A stretch of DNA of 64,000 bases from assembly GCA_013177825.1 (NCBI GenBank), contig JABLXX010000007.1:1-64000 (forward strand), read 5' to 3'. The notes below the pieces were generated by a model. It worked only from the letters and a program-made list of their open reading frames with translations. It did not search any database and was not told the origin of the DNA. The stretch comes from Syntrophaceae bacterium. Lineage in GTDB: Bacteria > Desulfobacterota > Syntrophia > Syntrophales > PHBD01. The number at the start of each line of letters is the position of its first letter. The stretch's first letter is position 1. This document shows positions 44,498 through 53,460 of the stretch, piece after piece. The translations under genes were made by a program, and so were the position numbers.

Positions 44498-44992
44498 ATG
44501 AAACTTGGTAACGAAGAACTGTTGAAGGAGTTTTCCCAGGAACAGATCGCGAAACTCGATGCGATCATCGAGAAGTACAGGGGCAAACCGGGGGGGTTGA
44601 TTCCTGTACTGGAAGAGGCCCAGATGGTCCTGGAATACCTGCCCATCGGGATCCAGAAACGAATCGCCGAAGGCCTCAACCTGCCGCTCAGCCGTGTATA
44701 CGGCGTCGTGACGTTCTACTCCTTCTTCACCATGACGCCCAAGGGACGCCATACCATCCGGGTCTGTCTCGGCACCGCCTGCTACGTCCGGGGCGGGAAG
44801 GCCATTGCGGAGGCCATCGAGAAGGCCTTCAACGTCAAGGAAGGGGAAACGACCCCCGACCGGCGGTTCACCTATGAATCCGTCCGCTGTCTCGGCGCCT
44901 GCGGCCTGGGACCGGTGGTGGTCGTGGACGAGGAAGTCCACGGGCGCGTCAAGCCCGGCAAAGTGAAGGAACTTCTCAGCCACTACGAATAA
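44498..44992 (+). CDS. hydC: NuoE/HydC-type [2Fe-2S] subunit
   Basis: A 164-residue NuoE-like thioredoxin-fold [2Fe-2S] protein. The four Cys ligands lie in CLGTACYVRGG and SVRCLGACGLGP. It is the small subunit that passes electrons between the NuoF-like flavoprotein and the hydrogenase. GGAAGGAGG precedes the start. Downstream follow a second ferredoxin, the fused HydB and HydA. Confidence 0.93.
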   Translation: MKLGNEELLKEFSQEQIAKLDAIIEKYRGKPGGLIPVLEEAQMVLEYLPIGIQKRIAEGLNLPLSRVYGVVTFYSFFTMTPKGRHTIRVCLGTACYVRGGKAIAEAIEKAFNVKEGETTPDRRFTYESVRCLGACGLGPVVVVDEEVHGRVKPGKVKELLSHYE

Positions 44993-45022
44993 AAGACTCT
45001 TGCAAAGGCGAGGAACGGCAAA

Positions 45023-45406
45023 ATGGCAAAGCTGAAGATCGAAGATCTCAAGAAGATCAAGGAGAGGGTGCACGCCGAGACGGCCCTCCGGGACGGAGAG
45101 CGCCGCGCGAAGATCACCGTGCACATGGGAACCTGCGGCATCGCCTCGGGGGCGCGGGACGTCATGGACGCCCTGATGAAGGCCATCGAAGAGGCGGGCG
45201 CCATCGACGTGGCCGTTACCACCTCGGGCTGCATGGGTCTCTGCAGCCGCGAACCCCTGGTCACGGTGGAGCTGATCGGCCAGGAACCGATCAAATACGA
45301 GTATATGAACGCCAACAAAATGCGGCAGGTATTCAAGAAACACGTCCTGGAGGGAGAGATCCAGACACCCTTCGTGCTGGCCCGGGGCGCGGAAATCGTG
45401 AAATAG
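45023..45406 (+). CDS. thioredoxin-like [2Fe-2S] ferredoxin with three cysteines
   Basis: A 127-residue protein with the thioredoxin-like ferredoxin pattern MGTCGIASGARDV and TTSGCMGLCSREP. Only three Cys residues occur in the whole chain, one fewer than the usual four-ligand set, so cluster binding is uncertain. The first 30 residues are a charged helix. It is tightly placed between the NuoE and HydB genes and is probably an accessory electron-transfer or structural subunit. Confidence 0.72.
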   Translation: MAKLKIEDLKKIKERVHAETALRDGERRAKITVHMGTCGIASGARDVMDALMKAIEEAGAIDVAVTTSGCMGLCSREPLVTVELIGQEPIKYEYMNANKMRQVFKKHVLEGEIQTPFVLARGAEIVK

Positions 45407-45445
45407 CGGGATGGAATCTCTGACGTGAAGGAGGATGGAAACCCA

Positions 45446-48400
45446 ATGAAAGTATTTCGTTCACATTTGTTGCTCTGCGGAGGAACAGGCTGCCACGCCT
45501 CGGGAAGCCTTGCAGTCAAGAAGGCCCTGGTGGCCGAATTGATGAAGCGCAATCTGGCCGAGGAGATCAAGGTGGTGGAGACGGGCTGCAACGGTTTCTG
45601 CGCCCAGGGCCCCATCATGGTGGTCTACCCCGAGGGCATAATCTATATGATGATCAAAGCGGAGGACGTGCCGGAGCTGGTGGAGGAGCACCTGGTGAAG
45701 GGCCGCGTCCTGGAGCGCCTGCTGTACCGGGAGCCGACCACGGAAGCGGTCATCCCGACGATGCAGGAAATCCCCTTCTTCGCCCTGCAGGAGCTGCGGG
45801 TCCTCCGTAACCGGGGCCTCATCGACCCGGAGCGGATCGAGGAGTACATCGCCCGGGACGGTTACGCCGGCATGGCGAAGGCCCTGACCGAGATGACCTC
45901 CGCGGACATCGTCCAGGTCATGCTGGACTCAGGCCTCCGGGGCCGCGGCGGTGCCGGGTTCCCCACGGGCCTGAAATGGAAGTTCTGCTCCACGTCCCCC
46001 GGCGACATCAAATATGTCCTCTGCAACGCCGACGAGGGCGATCCCGGTGCCTTCATGGACCGCAGCGTCCTGGAGGCGGATCCCCATGCGGTTCTCGAGG
46101 GCATGGTCATCGCCGCCAAGGCCATCGGCGCCCATCACGGATACATCTACTGCCGGGCCGAATACCCCCTGGCCATCCACCGCCTGAACATCGCCATCGG
46201 CCAGGCCACGGAAATGGGTCTCCTGGGACAGGACATTCTCGGCACGGGCTTTGACTTTAACCTGGAGATCTACCAGGGCGCCGGCGCCTTCGTCTGCGGC
46301 GAGGAAACGGCACTGATGACCTCCATCGAAGGGAAGCGGGGCATGCCCCGTCCGCGGCCGCCCTTCCCCGCCATCGCGGGACTGTGGCAGCGGCCGTCCG
46401 TTCTGAACAACGTCGAGACCTTTGCCAACGTTGCCCAGATCATCCTGAAGGGCGCCGCCTGGTACGCCGGCGTTGGTTCCGAGAAGAGCAAAGGGACCAA
46501 GGTCTTCGCGCTGACGGGCGATGTGAACAACGTGGGCCTCGTGGAGGTCCCCATGGGAACGCCACTGGGAACGATCGTTTTCGACATCGGCGGCGGTATT
46601 CCCAAGAACAAGAAGTACAAGGCCGCCCAGCTCGGCGGGCCTTCCGGGGGCTGTATTCCCATCCAGCACCTGAACGCCCCGGTGGACTATGAAAAGGTAG
46701 CCGAACTGGGCGCGATCATGGGCTCCGGCGGACTCATCGTCATGAATGAAGACAACTGCGCCGTCGACATGGCCCGGTTCTTCATGGATTTCTGCCAGGA
46801 CGAGTCCTGCGGAAAGTGCACCCCCTGCCGCGAGGGAACCAAGCGGATGCTGGAGATCCTCACGAACATCACCCGGGGCAAGGGCAAGGAAGGCGACATC
46901 GAACTCCTGGAGGAGATGGCCGGCATCATCAAGGATGCGTCCCTCTGCGGTCTCGGCCAGACGGCGCCGAATCCGGTGCTCAGCACCATCCGCTACTTCC
47001 GGGATGAATACGAGGAACACATCCGCGACGGGCACTGCCGGGCGGCCGTCTGTTCGGCCCTCTTCAAGTCCCCGTGCCAGAACACCTGCCCCATCGGGAT
47101 GGACGTTCCGGCCTACATCGGCCTGATCCGGGCGGAGCGCTTCGAGGACGCCTACAAGGTCCTACTGAAGACGAACCCCTTCCCCTCCGTCTGCGGCCGG
47201 GTCTGCGACCACAAATGCCAGTCCAAGTGCCGCCGCGGCAAGATGGACGAGCCCATCGCCATCAAGTTCCTCAAGCGGTTCATCACCGACAACGCCCCGC
47301 GGCCCAAGGTCAGCCTCGTCCCGGTCACCCGGAAGGAGAGGATCGCCGTGGTCGGCGCCGGACCTGCAGGCCTCACGGCCGCCCGGGACCTGGCGCTCCG
47401 GGGCTACTCCGTGACGGTCTTCGAGGAGCTTCCCGAGGCGGGCGGCATGCTGCGCTGGGCCATCCCCTCCTACCGGCTGCCCCGGAACATCCTGAACGGC
47501 GAGATCGACAACATCCGCCAGCTAGGCATCGAGATCCGATGCAATGTCCGGGTGGGGAAAGACCTGTCCTTCGACAAGCTGGGCAAGGACTTCGATTACG
47601 TCTACCTGGCAACGGGAGCCCACCGGAGCACGAAGATGGACGTCCAGGGAGAGGATCTCCAGGGCGTCTGGGGCGGTGTGGAATTCCTGCGGGCCTTCAA
47701 CCTCGATGAAGATGCCTGGATGAAGGGCGCCAAGACCCTCGGGGCGAAGGTGGCCGTCATCGGCGGCGGAAACTCCGCCATCGACGCCGCGCGCTGCGCC
47801 AAGCGCATGGGCGCCGACGTAACCATCCTCTACCGGCGCGAGCGGAAGGACATGCCCGCCGCGGAGGAGGAAGTGACGGCTGCCCTGGACGAGGACATCA
47901 AGATCGAGTACCTCGTCGCCCCCCTGAAAATCGAGGGGAAGGACGGCAAAGTGAGCGGGATCACCTGCGAGCGCATGAAGCTGGGCGACTTCGACCGGAG
48001 CGGCCGCAAGCGCCCTGTCGCCATAAAAGATTCCCAGTTCACCCTCACAGTGGATGCCGTCGTGGCGGCCATCGGCCAGGTGCCCGACATGACCTTCGTT
48101 CCCAAGGACAGCGGCGTCGTCATCAACAAGTGGGACTGCTACGACCTGGCCAAGGACAGCAAGTCCCGGACGACGAATTCGAAGTTCTACGCCGGCGGCG
48201 ACGCCGTCACGGGGCCCGATACGGTTATCGGCGCCATCGCGGCGGGCCACCAGGCGGCGGCGGATATCGACGCCGACATCCGGACCGCGGCGGGCGAACC
48301 CGCCTGGGAAGCGCCGGAGGAGGAGAAGATCGACATTCCCCTCATCATCGACGAGGAGACCGATGAAGCGCCGCAGACGAAGATGCCGGAGCTTCACGGG

Positions 48401-48502
48401 GCTCAGCGGAATACGTCTTTCGCCGAGGTCGAACTCGGGTTCACCCGGGAGCTGGCCATCGCGGAAGCCTGCCGCTGCCTGCGCTGCGACGCGGAAATAT
48501 AG
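45446..48502 (+). CDS. hydB: HydB (NuoF-like) fused to a GltD/NfnB-type flavoprotein
   Basis: A 1018-residue fusion. Residues 1-95 form a thioredoxin-like [2Fe-2S] domain (CGGTGCHASG, TGCNGFCAQGP). Residues 110-520 are NuoF-like, with GRGGAGFPTGLKW for FMN/NADH and CGKCTPCREG (from Cys455) for a [4Fe-4S] cluster. From about 529, CQNTCPIG and CGRVCDHKCQSKC open a GltD/NfnB-type module with FAD motif AVVGAGPAGLTAA near 633 and NAD(P)H motif VIGGGNSAIDAARC near 769. The usual C-terminal 2x[4Fe-4S] domain of HydB is replaced. ATG 45446 follows AAGGAGG. A link between NAD(P)H, ferredoxin and H2, possibly by bifurcation, is expected. Confidence 0.9.
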   Translation: MKVFRSHLLLCGGTGCHASGSLAVKKALVAELMKRNLAEEIKVVETGCNGFCAQGPIMVVYPEGIIYMMIKAEDVPELVEEHLVKGRVLERLLYREPTTEAVIPTMQEIPFFALQELRVLRNRGLIDPERIEEYIARDGYAGMAKALTEMTSADIVQVMLDSGLRGRGGAGFPTGLKWKFCSTSPGDIKYVLCNADEGDPGAFMDRSVLEADPHAVLEGMVIAAKAIGAHHGYIYCRAEYPLAIHRLNIAIGQATEMGLLGQDILGTGFDFNLEIYQGAGAFVCGEETALMTSIEGKRGMPRPRPPFPAIAGLWQRPSVLNNVETFANVAQIILKGAAWYAGVGSEKSKGTKVFALTGDVNNVGLVEVPMGTPLGTIVFDIGGGIPKNKKYKAAQLGGPSGGCIPIQHLNAPVDYEKVAELGAIMGSGGLIVMNEDNCAVDMARFFMDFCQDESCGKCTPCREGTKRMLEILTNITRGKGKEGDIELLEEMAGIIKDASLCGLGQTAPNPVLSTIRYFRDEYEEHIRDGHCRAAVCSALFKSPCQNTCPIGMDVPAYIGLIRAERFEDAYKVLLKTNPFPSVCGRVCDHKCQSKCRRGKMDEPIAIKFLKRFITDNAPRPKVSLVPVTRKERIAVVGAGPAGLTAARDLALRGYSVTVFEELPEAGGMLRWAIPSYRLPRNILNGEIDNIRQLGIEIRCNVRVGKDLSFDKLGKDFDYVYLATGAHRSTKMDVQGEDLQGVWGGVEFLRAFNLDEDAWMKGAKTLGAKVAVIGGGNSAIDAARCAKRMGADVTILYRRERKDMPAAEEEVTAALDEDIKIEYLVAPLKIEGKDGKVSGITCERMKLGDFDRSGRKRPVAIKDSQFTLTVDAVVAAIGQVPDMTFVPKDSGVVINKWDCYDLAKDSKSRTTNSKFYAGGDAVTGPDTVIGAIAAGHQAAADIDADIRTAAGEPAWEAPEEEKIDIPLIIDEETDEAPQTKMPELHGAQRNTSFAEVELGFTRELAIAEACRCLRCDAEI

Positions 48503-48550
48503 GAATTCTTTCACCGGAGTCAGTATTCAGATCATCACGGAGGACATTTC

Positions 48551-50347
48551 ATGTCACAAGTAACTCTGACCATAGATAATCAAAAAGTCAGCGTGGAGCC
48601 GGGAACGACGATCCTGAACGCCGCCATGAAGGCGGGCGTCCGGATCCCCACGCTCTGCGCCTGGCAGGAGATCGGCCATACCCCCGGCGCCTGCCGGGTC
48701 TGCATGGTGGAAGTGGAGAACCAGCGGAGCCTGATCGCCTCCTGCGTGTATCCCGTCAGCGAGGGGATGGTCGTCAAGACGACGACCGACCGCGTCCGGA
48801 ACGCCCGGAGGCTGGTCGTGGAGCTTCTCCTGTCCAATCATCCCCAGGAGTGCAACTTCTGCGTCCGCAACGGCAACTGCGAGCTCCAGAGGGTCGCGGA
48901 AATGGTGGGCGTCCGCTCGATGCGGTTCGACGTCCCCGAGTCTTTCCCGGAAAGCATGATCGACCGGTCCAGCCCGTCCATCGTCCGGGACAACCGCAAG
49001 TGCATCAACTGCCACCGGTGCATCACCGTCTGCGAAACCATCCAGTCGGTGAGCGTTCTGACGCCGTCCTACCGGGGCAGCGACGTCCGGGTAACACCGG
49101 CCTTCAACCTGCCCCTGATCGAGTCCACCTGCGTCGCCTGCGGCCAGTGCATCCTCGCCTGCCCCGTGGGAGCTCTCTATGAAAAGGACGACGTGGACGA
49201 CGTCTGGAAGGCCCTCCAGGATCCGACGAAGCACGTCGTCGTCCAGGAGGCCCCGGCCATCCGGGCTGCCCTGGGCGAGGAATTCGGCCTCCCCCCGGGA
49301 TCCCTCGTGACGGGCAAGATGATCGCCGCACTCAGGCGCTTGGGCTTCGACAAGGTCTTTGACACGAACTTCACAGCCGACCTGACGATCATCGAAGAAG
49401 GCAACGAACTCCTGAAACGGGTCAAGGAAGGGGGCACGCTGCCCATGATCACCTCCTGCAGCCCCGGTTGGATCAAGTTCTGCGAGCACTTTTATCCGGA
49501 CCTGCTGGACAACCTTTCCACCTGCAAGTCGCCCCAGCAGATGTTCGGCGCCCTGGCGAAGACGTATTACGCCGGGATCGCCGGCATCGACCCGAAAGAC
49601 ATCGTCGTCGTCTCCATCATGCCCTGCACCGCCAAGAAGTTCGAGGCCTCCCGCCCGGAGATGAACTCCAGCGGCTTCCGGGACGTGGACTACGTCCTCA
49701 CGACCCGGGAACTGGGCCGGATGATCAAGGAGGCGGGCGTCGACTTCCTCAACCTTCCGGAAGAGGACTACGATGCTCCCATGGGCGAGTACACCGGTGC
49801 GGGAACGATCTTCGGCGCCACCGGCGGCGTCATGGAGGCGGCCCTCCGGACGGTCTACGCGGTGGTGACCGGTGAGAACCTGCCGAGCCTCGACATCACC
49901 CCGGTCCGCGGTCTGGAAGGGGTCAAGGAGGCGGCGCTCACGGTCGGCCCCCTGGGCGAGGTGAAGGTGGCCGTCGCCCATGGCCTCAGCAATGCGCGCA
50001 AACTGATGGACCTGATCCGGGCGGGAAAGGCGAATTATGCCTTCATCGAGGTGATGTGCTGCCCCGGCGGCTGCATCGCCGGCGGCGGCGAGCCGATCCC
50101 GACGAACAACGAGATCCGCATCCTCCGCTCCTCGGCCCTCTACCGGGACGACAAGGACGTCCAGAAACTCCGGCAGTCTCATGAGAACCCGTCGATCACG
50201 AAGATCTACGAGGTCTTCCTGAAGGAGCCCCTGGGCCACAAGTCCCACGAGCTCCTGCATACCCACTACACGAAGCGGGGTACCGACGTGCCTCACCGGG
50301 CCTACGAAGGGTCGTGGGAGGATCCCCACCACCCGGCGAAAAGCTGA
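48551..50347 (+). CDS. hydA: [FeFe]-hydrogenase catalytic subunit HydA
   Basis: A 598-residue M3-type [FeFe]-hydrogenase. The N-terminus has a [2Fe-2S] domain (GACRVCMVEVEN), a His/Cys cluster (HPQECNFCVRNGNC) and two [4Fe-4S] motifs (CINCHRCITVC, CVACGQCILACP). H-cluster motifs are TSCSPGW (Cys303), MPCTAKKFE (Cys359) and EVMCCPGGC (Cys504 and Cys508). Residue 304, at the position of the proton-transfer Cys of CpI, is Ser. With the fused HydB and NuoE it should reduce protons or oxidise H2 in the cytoplasm. Maturases HydEFG are not recognised nearby. Confidence 0.95.
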   Translation: MSQVTLTIDNQKVSVEPGTTILNAAMKAGVRIPTLCAWQEIGHTPGACRVCMVEVENQRSLIASCVYPVSEGMVVKTTTDRVRNARRLVVELLLSNHPQECNFCVRNGNCELQRVAEMVGVRSMRFDVPESFPESMIDRSSPSIVRDNRKCINCHRCITVCETIQSVSVLTPSYRGSDVRVTPAFNLPLIESTCVACGQCILACPVGALYEKDDVDDVWKALQDPTKHVVVQEAPAIRAALGEEFGLPPGSLVTGKMIAALRRLGFDKVFDTNFTADLTIIEEGNELLKRVKEGGTLPMITSCSPGWIKFCEHFYPDLLDNLSTCKSPQQMFGALAKTYYAGIAGIDPKDIVVVSIMPCTAKKFEASRPEMNSSGFRDVDYVLTTRELGRMIKEAGVDFLNLPEEDYDAPMGEYTGAGTIFGATGGVMEAALRTVYAVVTGENLPSLDITPVRGLEGVKEAALTVGPLGEVKVAVAHGLSNARKLMDLIRAGKANYAFIEVMCCPGGCIAGGGEPIPTNNEIRILRSSALYRDDKDVQKLRQSHENPSITKIYEVFLKEPLGHKSHELLHTHYTKRGTDVPHRAYEGSWEDPHHPAKS

Positions 50348-50375
50348 TCGGCCGGATAAAAAATAACCTCGAGAA

Positions 50376-50407
50376 GGGGGACAGACTTCAGTCTGTCCCC
50401 CTTTCTA
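50376..50407. terminator. perfect 12-bp palindrome between hydA and tctA
   Basis: GGGGGACAGACT (50376-50387) pairs perfectly with AGTCTGTCCCCC (50390-50401), followed by TTTCT. It ends the hydA side and contains the tctA stop codon (50390-50388, TGA) at its apex. It is a member of the dispersed palindrome family. Confidence 0.6.
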
Positions 50408-51902
50408 TTGCGCGGCGGCGCGGCGGAACCCCTTTCCGCACCCGGAAGAAGGATAGCCCCAGCAGGAGCGCGCAGGCGATCATGGCCCCCAGGGCGATCG
50501 GCCGGGTGAAGAAGATGGAGAAGTCGCCCCCCGAAATCAGCAGCGACCGGCGCAGGTTCACCTCCAGCATGGGTCCGAGAACGAACGCCAGGATCAGCGG
50601 AGCCGCCTCGTAGCCTCCCCGTTTCAGAAAGAATCCGGCAACGCCGAAGGCCACCATCACGCCGATGTCGAAGACGCTGTTGTTGATGGAATAGGCGCCG
50701 ACGACGCACAGCAGGAGAATCAGCGGATACAGGATCCGGTCCGGAATCCGGAGGACCTGGACCCACAGGGGGATGAGGGGCAGATTCAGGACGAGCAGCA
50801 TGACGTTGCCGATGTACATGCTGCCCACGACACCCCAGAAGATGTCCGGATGATCGCGGATCAGCAGGGGGCCCGGCTGGATGCCATGAACAAGGAAGGC
50901 CCCGAACAGGACCGCCAGGACGACATTCGGCGGGATGCCCAGGGTGAAAAGCGGGATGAAGGACGTGGAGGCGGCGGCGTTGTTCGCCGCCTCGGGGGCG
51001 GCCACCCCTTCGATGGCCCCCCGGCCGAATCGTTCCGGGTCCTTTGCGATTCTCTTTTCCACGCCATAGGAAACGAACGTCGAGAGAACGGGGCCCCCGC
51101 CGGGAAGGATGCCCAGGAAGAACCCGATCAGGGTTCCCCGGACGATGGCCCACCGGGCCTGCAGCCAGTCCTTCCGGTCCGGAAAGAGGCTCCGGATCTT
51201 CACCTGCAGGATTCTGCCGAAGGACGCCTGCTCCAGGCGGTTCAGCACTTCCGCCACGCCGAAGAGCCCCATGGCCAGGGGGGCCACCCCGATTCCCTCG
51301 AACAGGTCGAGGATCCCGAAGGTCATCCGCTGCTCCGACGTGATCGGATCCAGGCCGACGCCGCTCAGGACCAGGCCGAGAACGGCCATGATCCCGGCCT
51401 TGAGGGGCGATCCCGGGGCCAGGTACGTGACGAAGGTGAACCCCATGAGGATGATGGCGAAATATTCCGGCGGACCGAACTTCAGGGCGACGGAGGAAAG
51501 GGGGCCGGCGATCAGCTGCAGGCCGACGATGCCGGCCGTACCGGCGATGAAGGAGCCGAAGGCGGCGATCCCCAGGGCAGGTCCCGCCCGGCCCTGGCGG
51601 GCCATTTGATAGCCGTCCAGGCAGGTCACGACGGAGGCCGTCTCTCCGGGAACGTTCACCAGGATCGAGGTGGTGGAGCCGCCGTACATCACCCCGTAGT
51701 AGATCCCGGCCAGCATGATGATCGCCCCGGCCGGCGGAAGCTGAAACGTCAGGGGCAGAAGAATGGAAATCGCCGCCACCGGTCCGAGACCCGGAAGAAT
51801 GCCGACCAGCGTCCCCAGGAGACAGCCGGAGAAAACCAGGGCGAGGTGGCCGGGCTGGGTGGCGATGGAAAAGCCGTAAAGGAGACCGTTCAGAATGTCC
51901 AA
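50388..51902 (-). CDS. tctA: tripartite carboxylate transporter large membrane subunit TctA
   Basis: A 504-residue TctA protein with about twelve hydrophobic segments. The GILPGLGPVAAISILLPLTF segment, the YGGSTTSILVNVPGE motif near residue 70 and GILPGGGPVLSTFVSY are family hallmarks. With TctB and TctC it imports citrate, tartrate or another carboxylate using the proton or sodium gradient. The last codons (ERGTD and stop) lie inside a palindromic repeat, so the native C-terminus may have been changed. It is third in the tctC-tctB-tctA operon. Confidence 0.95.
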   Translation of the reverse strand: MDILNGLLYGFSIATQPGHLALVFSGCLLGTLVGILPGLGPVAAISILLPLTFQLPPAGAIIMLAGIYYGVMYGGSTTSILVNVPGETASVVTCLDGYQMARQGRAGPALGIAAFGSFIAGTAGIVGLQLIAGPLSSVALKFGPPEYFAIILMGFTFVTYLAPGSPLKAGIMAVLGLVLSGVGLDPITSEQRMTFGILDLFEGIGVAPLAMGLFGVAEVLNRLEQASFGRILQVKIRSLFPDRKDWLQARWAIVRGTLIGFFLGILPGGGPVLSTFVSYGVEKRIAKDPERFGRGAIEGVAAPEAANNAAASTSFIPLFTLGIPPNVVLAVLFGAFLVHGIQPGPLLIRDHPDIFWGVVGSMYIGNVMLLVLNLPLIPLWVQVLRIPDRILYPLILLLCVVGAYSINNSVFDIGVMVAFGVAGFFLKRGGYEAAPLILAFVLGPMLEVNLRRSLLISGGDFSIFFTRPIALGAMIACALLLGLSFFRVRKGVPPRRRAIERGTD

Positions 51903-51926
51903 CGATGCAACTCCGCGGCTCCGCGA

Positions 51927-52394
51927 TCAGAAGGAAAGAATCCCCCGGGGAAGGGGAACCTTCAGAACGTGGAGAAAAAGGACGTAGCTCAGGAAGACCG
52001 CCAGCAGGGAACCGAGGACGACCGTGCGGATTCTAATGTGCCCGAGACCGAACAGGACGAGCATCAGTCCCGTCGTCGCGACGAGATAGCCCAGCCAGGG
52101 CAGCAGCCAGCAGTACAGGGCCAGGGCCGTGACAACGACCATGCCGGTCCTCCCCGGCAGAGTCATCGGCCGCTTCTCCGCCGGCCCCCGGTCCCAGAGG
52201 CTCAGGACAAGCAGAACGACGGCCAGCAGGGCCAGGACAAGGCCCGACCAGAAGGGAAGAAACCCGGGGCCGGGATCGTCGTACGCCCCGATTCCGAGGT
52301 TCACGCCCGACGCAGCGACAAAACCGGCCGCGAGCAGCCAGAGTACGCCGCTGATCCGATCCCGGGTGCCCATGTTCCCGCTCCCGTCGCTCAA
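51927..52394 (-). CDS. tctB: tripartite carboxylate transporter small membrane subunit TctB
   Basis: A 155-residue membrane protein with four hydrophobic segments (ISGVLWLLAAGFVAASG, FWSGLVLALLAVVLLVLSL, VVVTALALYCWLLPWLGYLV, LGSLLAVFLSYVLFLHVL). The DPGPGFLPFW stretch near residue 38 is typical of TctB. An ATG at codon 8 is an alternative start. It lies between tctC and tctA. Confidence 0.85.
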   Translation of the reverse strand: MSDGSGNMGTRDRISGVLWLLAAGFVAASGVNLGIGAYDDPGPGFLPFWSGLVLALLAVVLLVLSLWDRGPAEKRPMTLPGRTGMVVVTALALYCWLLPWLGYLVATTGLMLVLFGLGHIRIRTVVLGSLLAVFLSYVLFLHVLKVPLPRGILSF

Positions 52395-52425
52395 ATCGCC
52401 TCCCGCCGCCTGGCCCGACGGCTTC

Positions 52426-53421
52426 CTATTCCGGAGGAGTAGCCGCCTGCCGGATGAGGCCCGCCGCGGTCAGATGCCGGTTGATGATCTTCCACTGAAC
52501 CCGCAGGAATTCCTGGAACGCCTTCGCGTCGTAATACGCCGGAACCAGGTCGATCCGGTCGAGGGCCTCCAGGAATTCCCGGTCCCGAACGGCCCGGGCG
52601 AAGGCCTCCTCGATCTTCTTCGCGACCTCCGGCGGCAGACCGGCCGGCGCGACGACGGCATAGACTGCGTCGTTCGTGAAGTCATATCCGGCTTCCTTCA
52701 TTGTCGGCACGCGCGGGAACTTGGGCGACCGCTTCTCCCCCATGGTGACCAGCAGGCGGGCCTGGCCGCCCTTCACGGAGGGGATGAATTCGGAGGTCAC
52801 GGAGGCGAAGTCGACGTGTCCGCCCAGAAGGGCCGTCAATGCCTCGATGCTGCCCTTGTAGGGGATATGGATCATCCGCACCTTCTCCCGCGCGGCGATC
52901 TCCTCCACCGCGGCGTGGGTGGTGCTTCCCACACCGGTGGTGGCGTACTTGACCCCGCCGGGATGCTTCTTCGCATAGGCGATCAGCTCCGCCAGGGATT
53001 TCCACGGTGCATCCTGCTTCACCACGATCCCCAGCTGCGGGGTCGTGAAACCGAGGATGGGCCGGAAACTGGCCAGCGGCTTGAAGGGAACCCTCTGCAT
53101 CTGGGAAACGCGGATCAGGACCGAGCTGGGCGTGGCGCAGAGGGTATAGCCGTCGGCCTTCTGGGCAAGCAGGGCCGCGAGGGCCACGGTTCCCGTTCCG
53201 CCGGTCTTGTTCTCGACCACCACCGGCTTCCCCAGGACCTTCTCCGCCGCCCGGGCGAGAGCTCTGGCGCTCAGATCCATGGTACCGCCGGGAGCGAAGC
53301 CGACCAGCAGGGTCACGGGCCGTTCCGGCCAGGCCGCCCCGGCCGGGACGGCAGCGGCCAGTCCCGTGAAAACAAGGAATGAGACCAGAATGGCTTCCAG
53401 AAACCGAATCTTTCCCTTCAT
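52426..53421 (-). CDS. tctC: tripartite carboxylate transporter solute receptor TctC
   Basis: A 331-residue periplasmic binding protein with a signal peptide (residues 1-29, cleavage near AGAAWP). WPERPVTLLVGFAPGG, VVVENKTGG, YKGSIEALTALLGGHVD and the C-terminal AFQEFLRVQW identify the Bug/TctC family. It captures a small carboxylate and hands it to TctAB. The ligand cannot be assigned. It is the first gene of its operon, with AAAGGTGGG upstream. Confidence 0.95.
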   Translation of the reverse strand: MKGKIRFLEAILVSFLVFTGLAAAVPAGAAWPERPVTLLVGFAPGGTMDLSARALARAAEKVLGKPVVVENKTGGTGTVALAALLAQKADGYTLCATPSSVLIRVSQMQRVPFKPLASFRPILGFTTPQLGIVVKQDAPWKSLAELIAYAKKHPGGVKYATTGVGSTTHAAVEEIAAREKVRMIHIPYKGSIEALTALLGGHVDFASVTSEFIPSVKGGQARLLVTMGEKRSPKFPRVPTMKEAGYDFTNDAVYAVVAPAGLPPEVAKKIEEAFARAVRDREFLEALDRIDLVPAYYDAKAFQEFLRVQWKIINRHLTAAGLIRQAATPPE

Positions 53422-53460
53422 CTTGACCCACCTTTCCTTTCCCTGTTTTCGTCGAGACCT

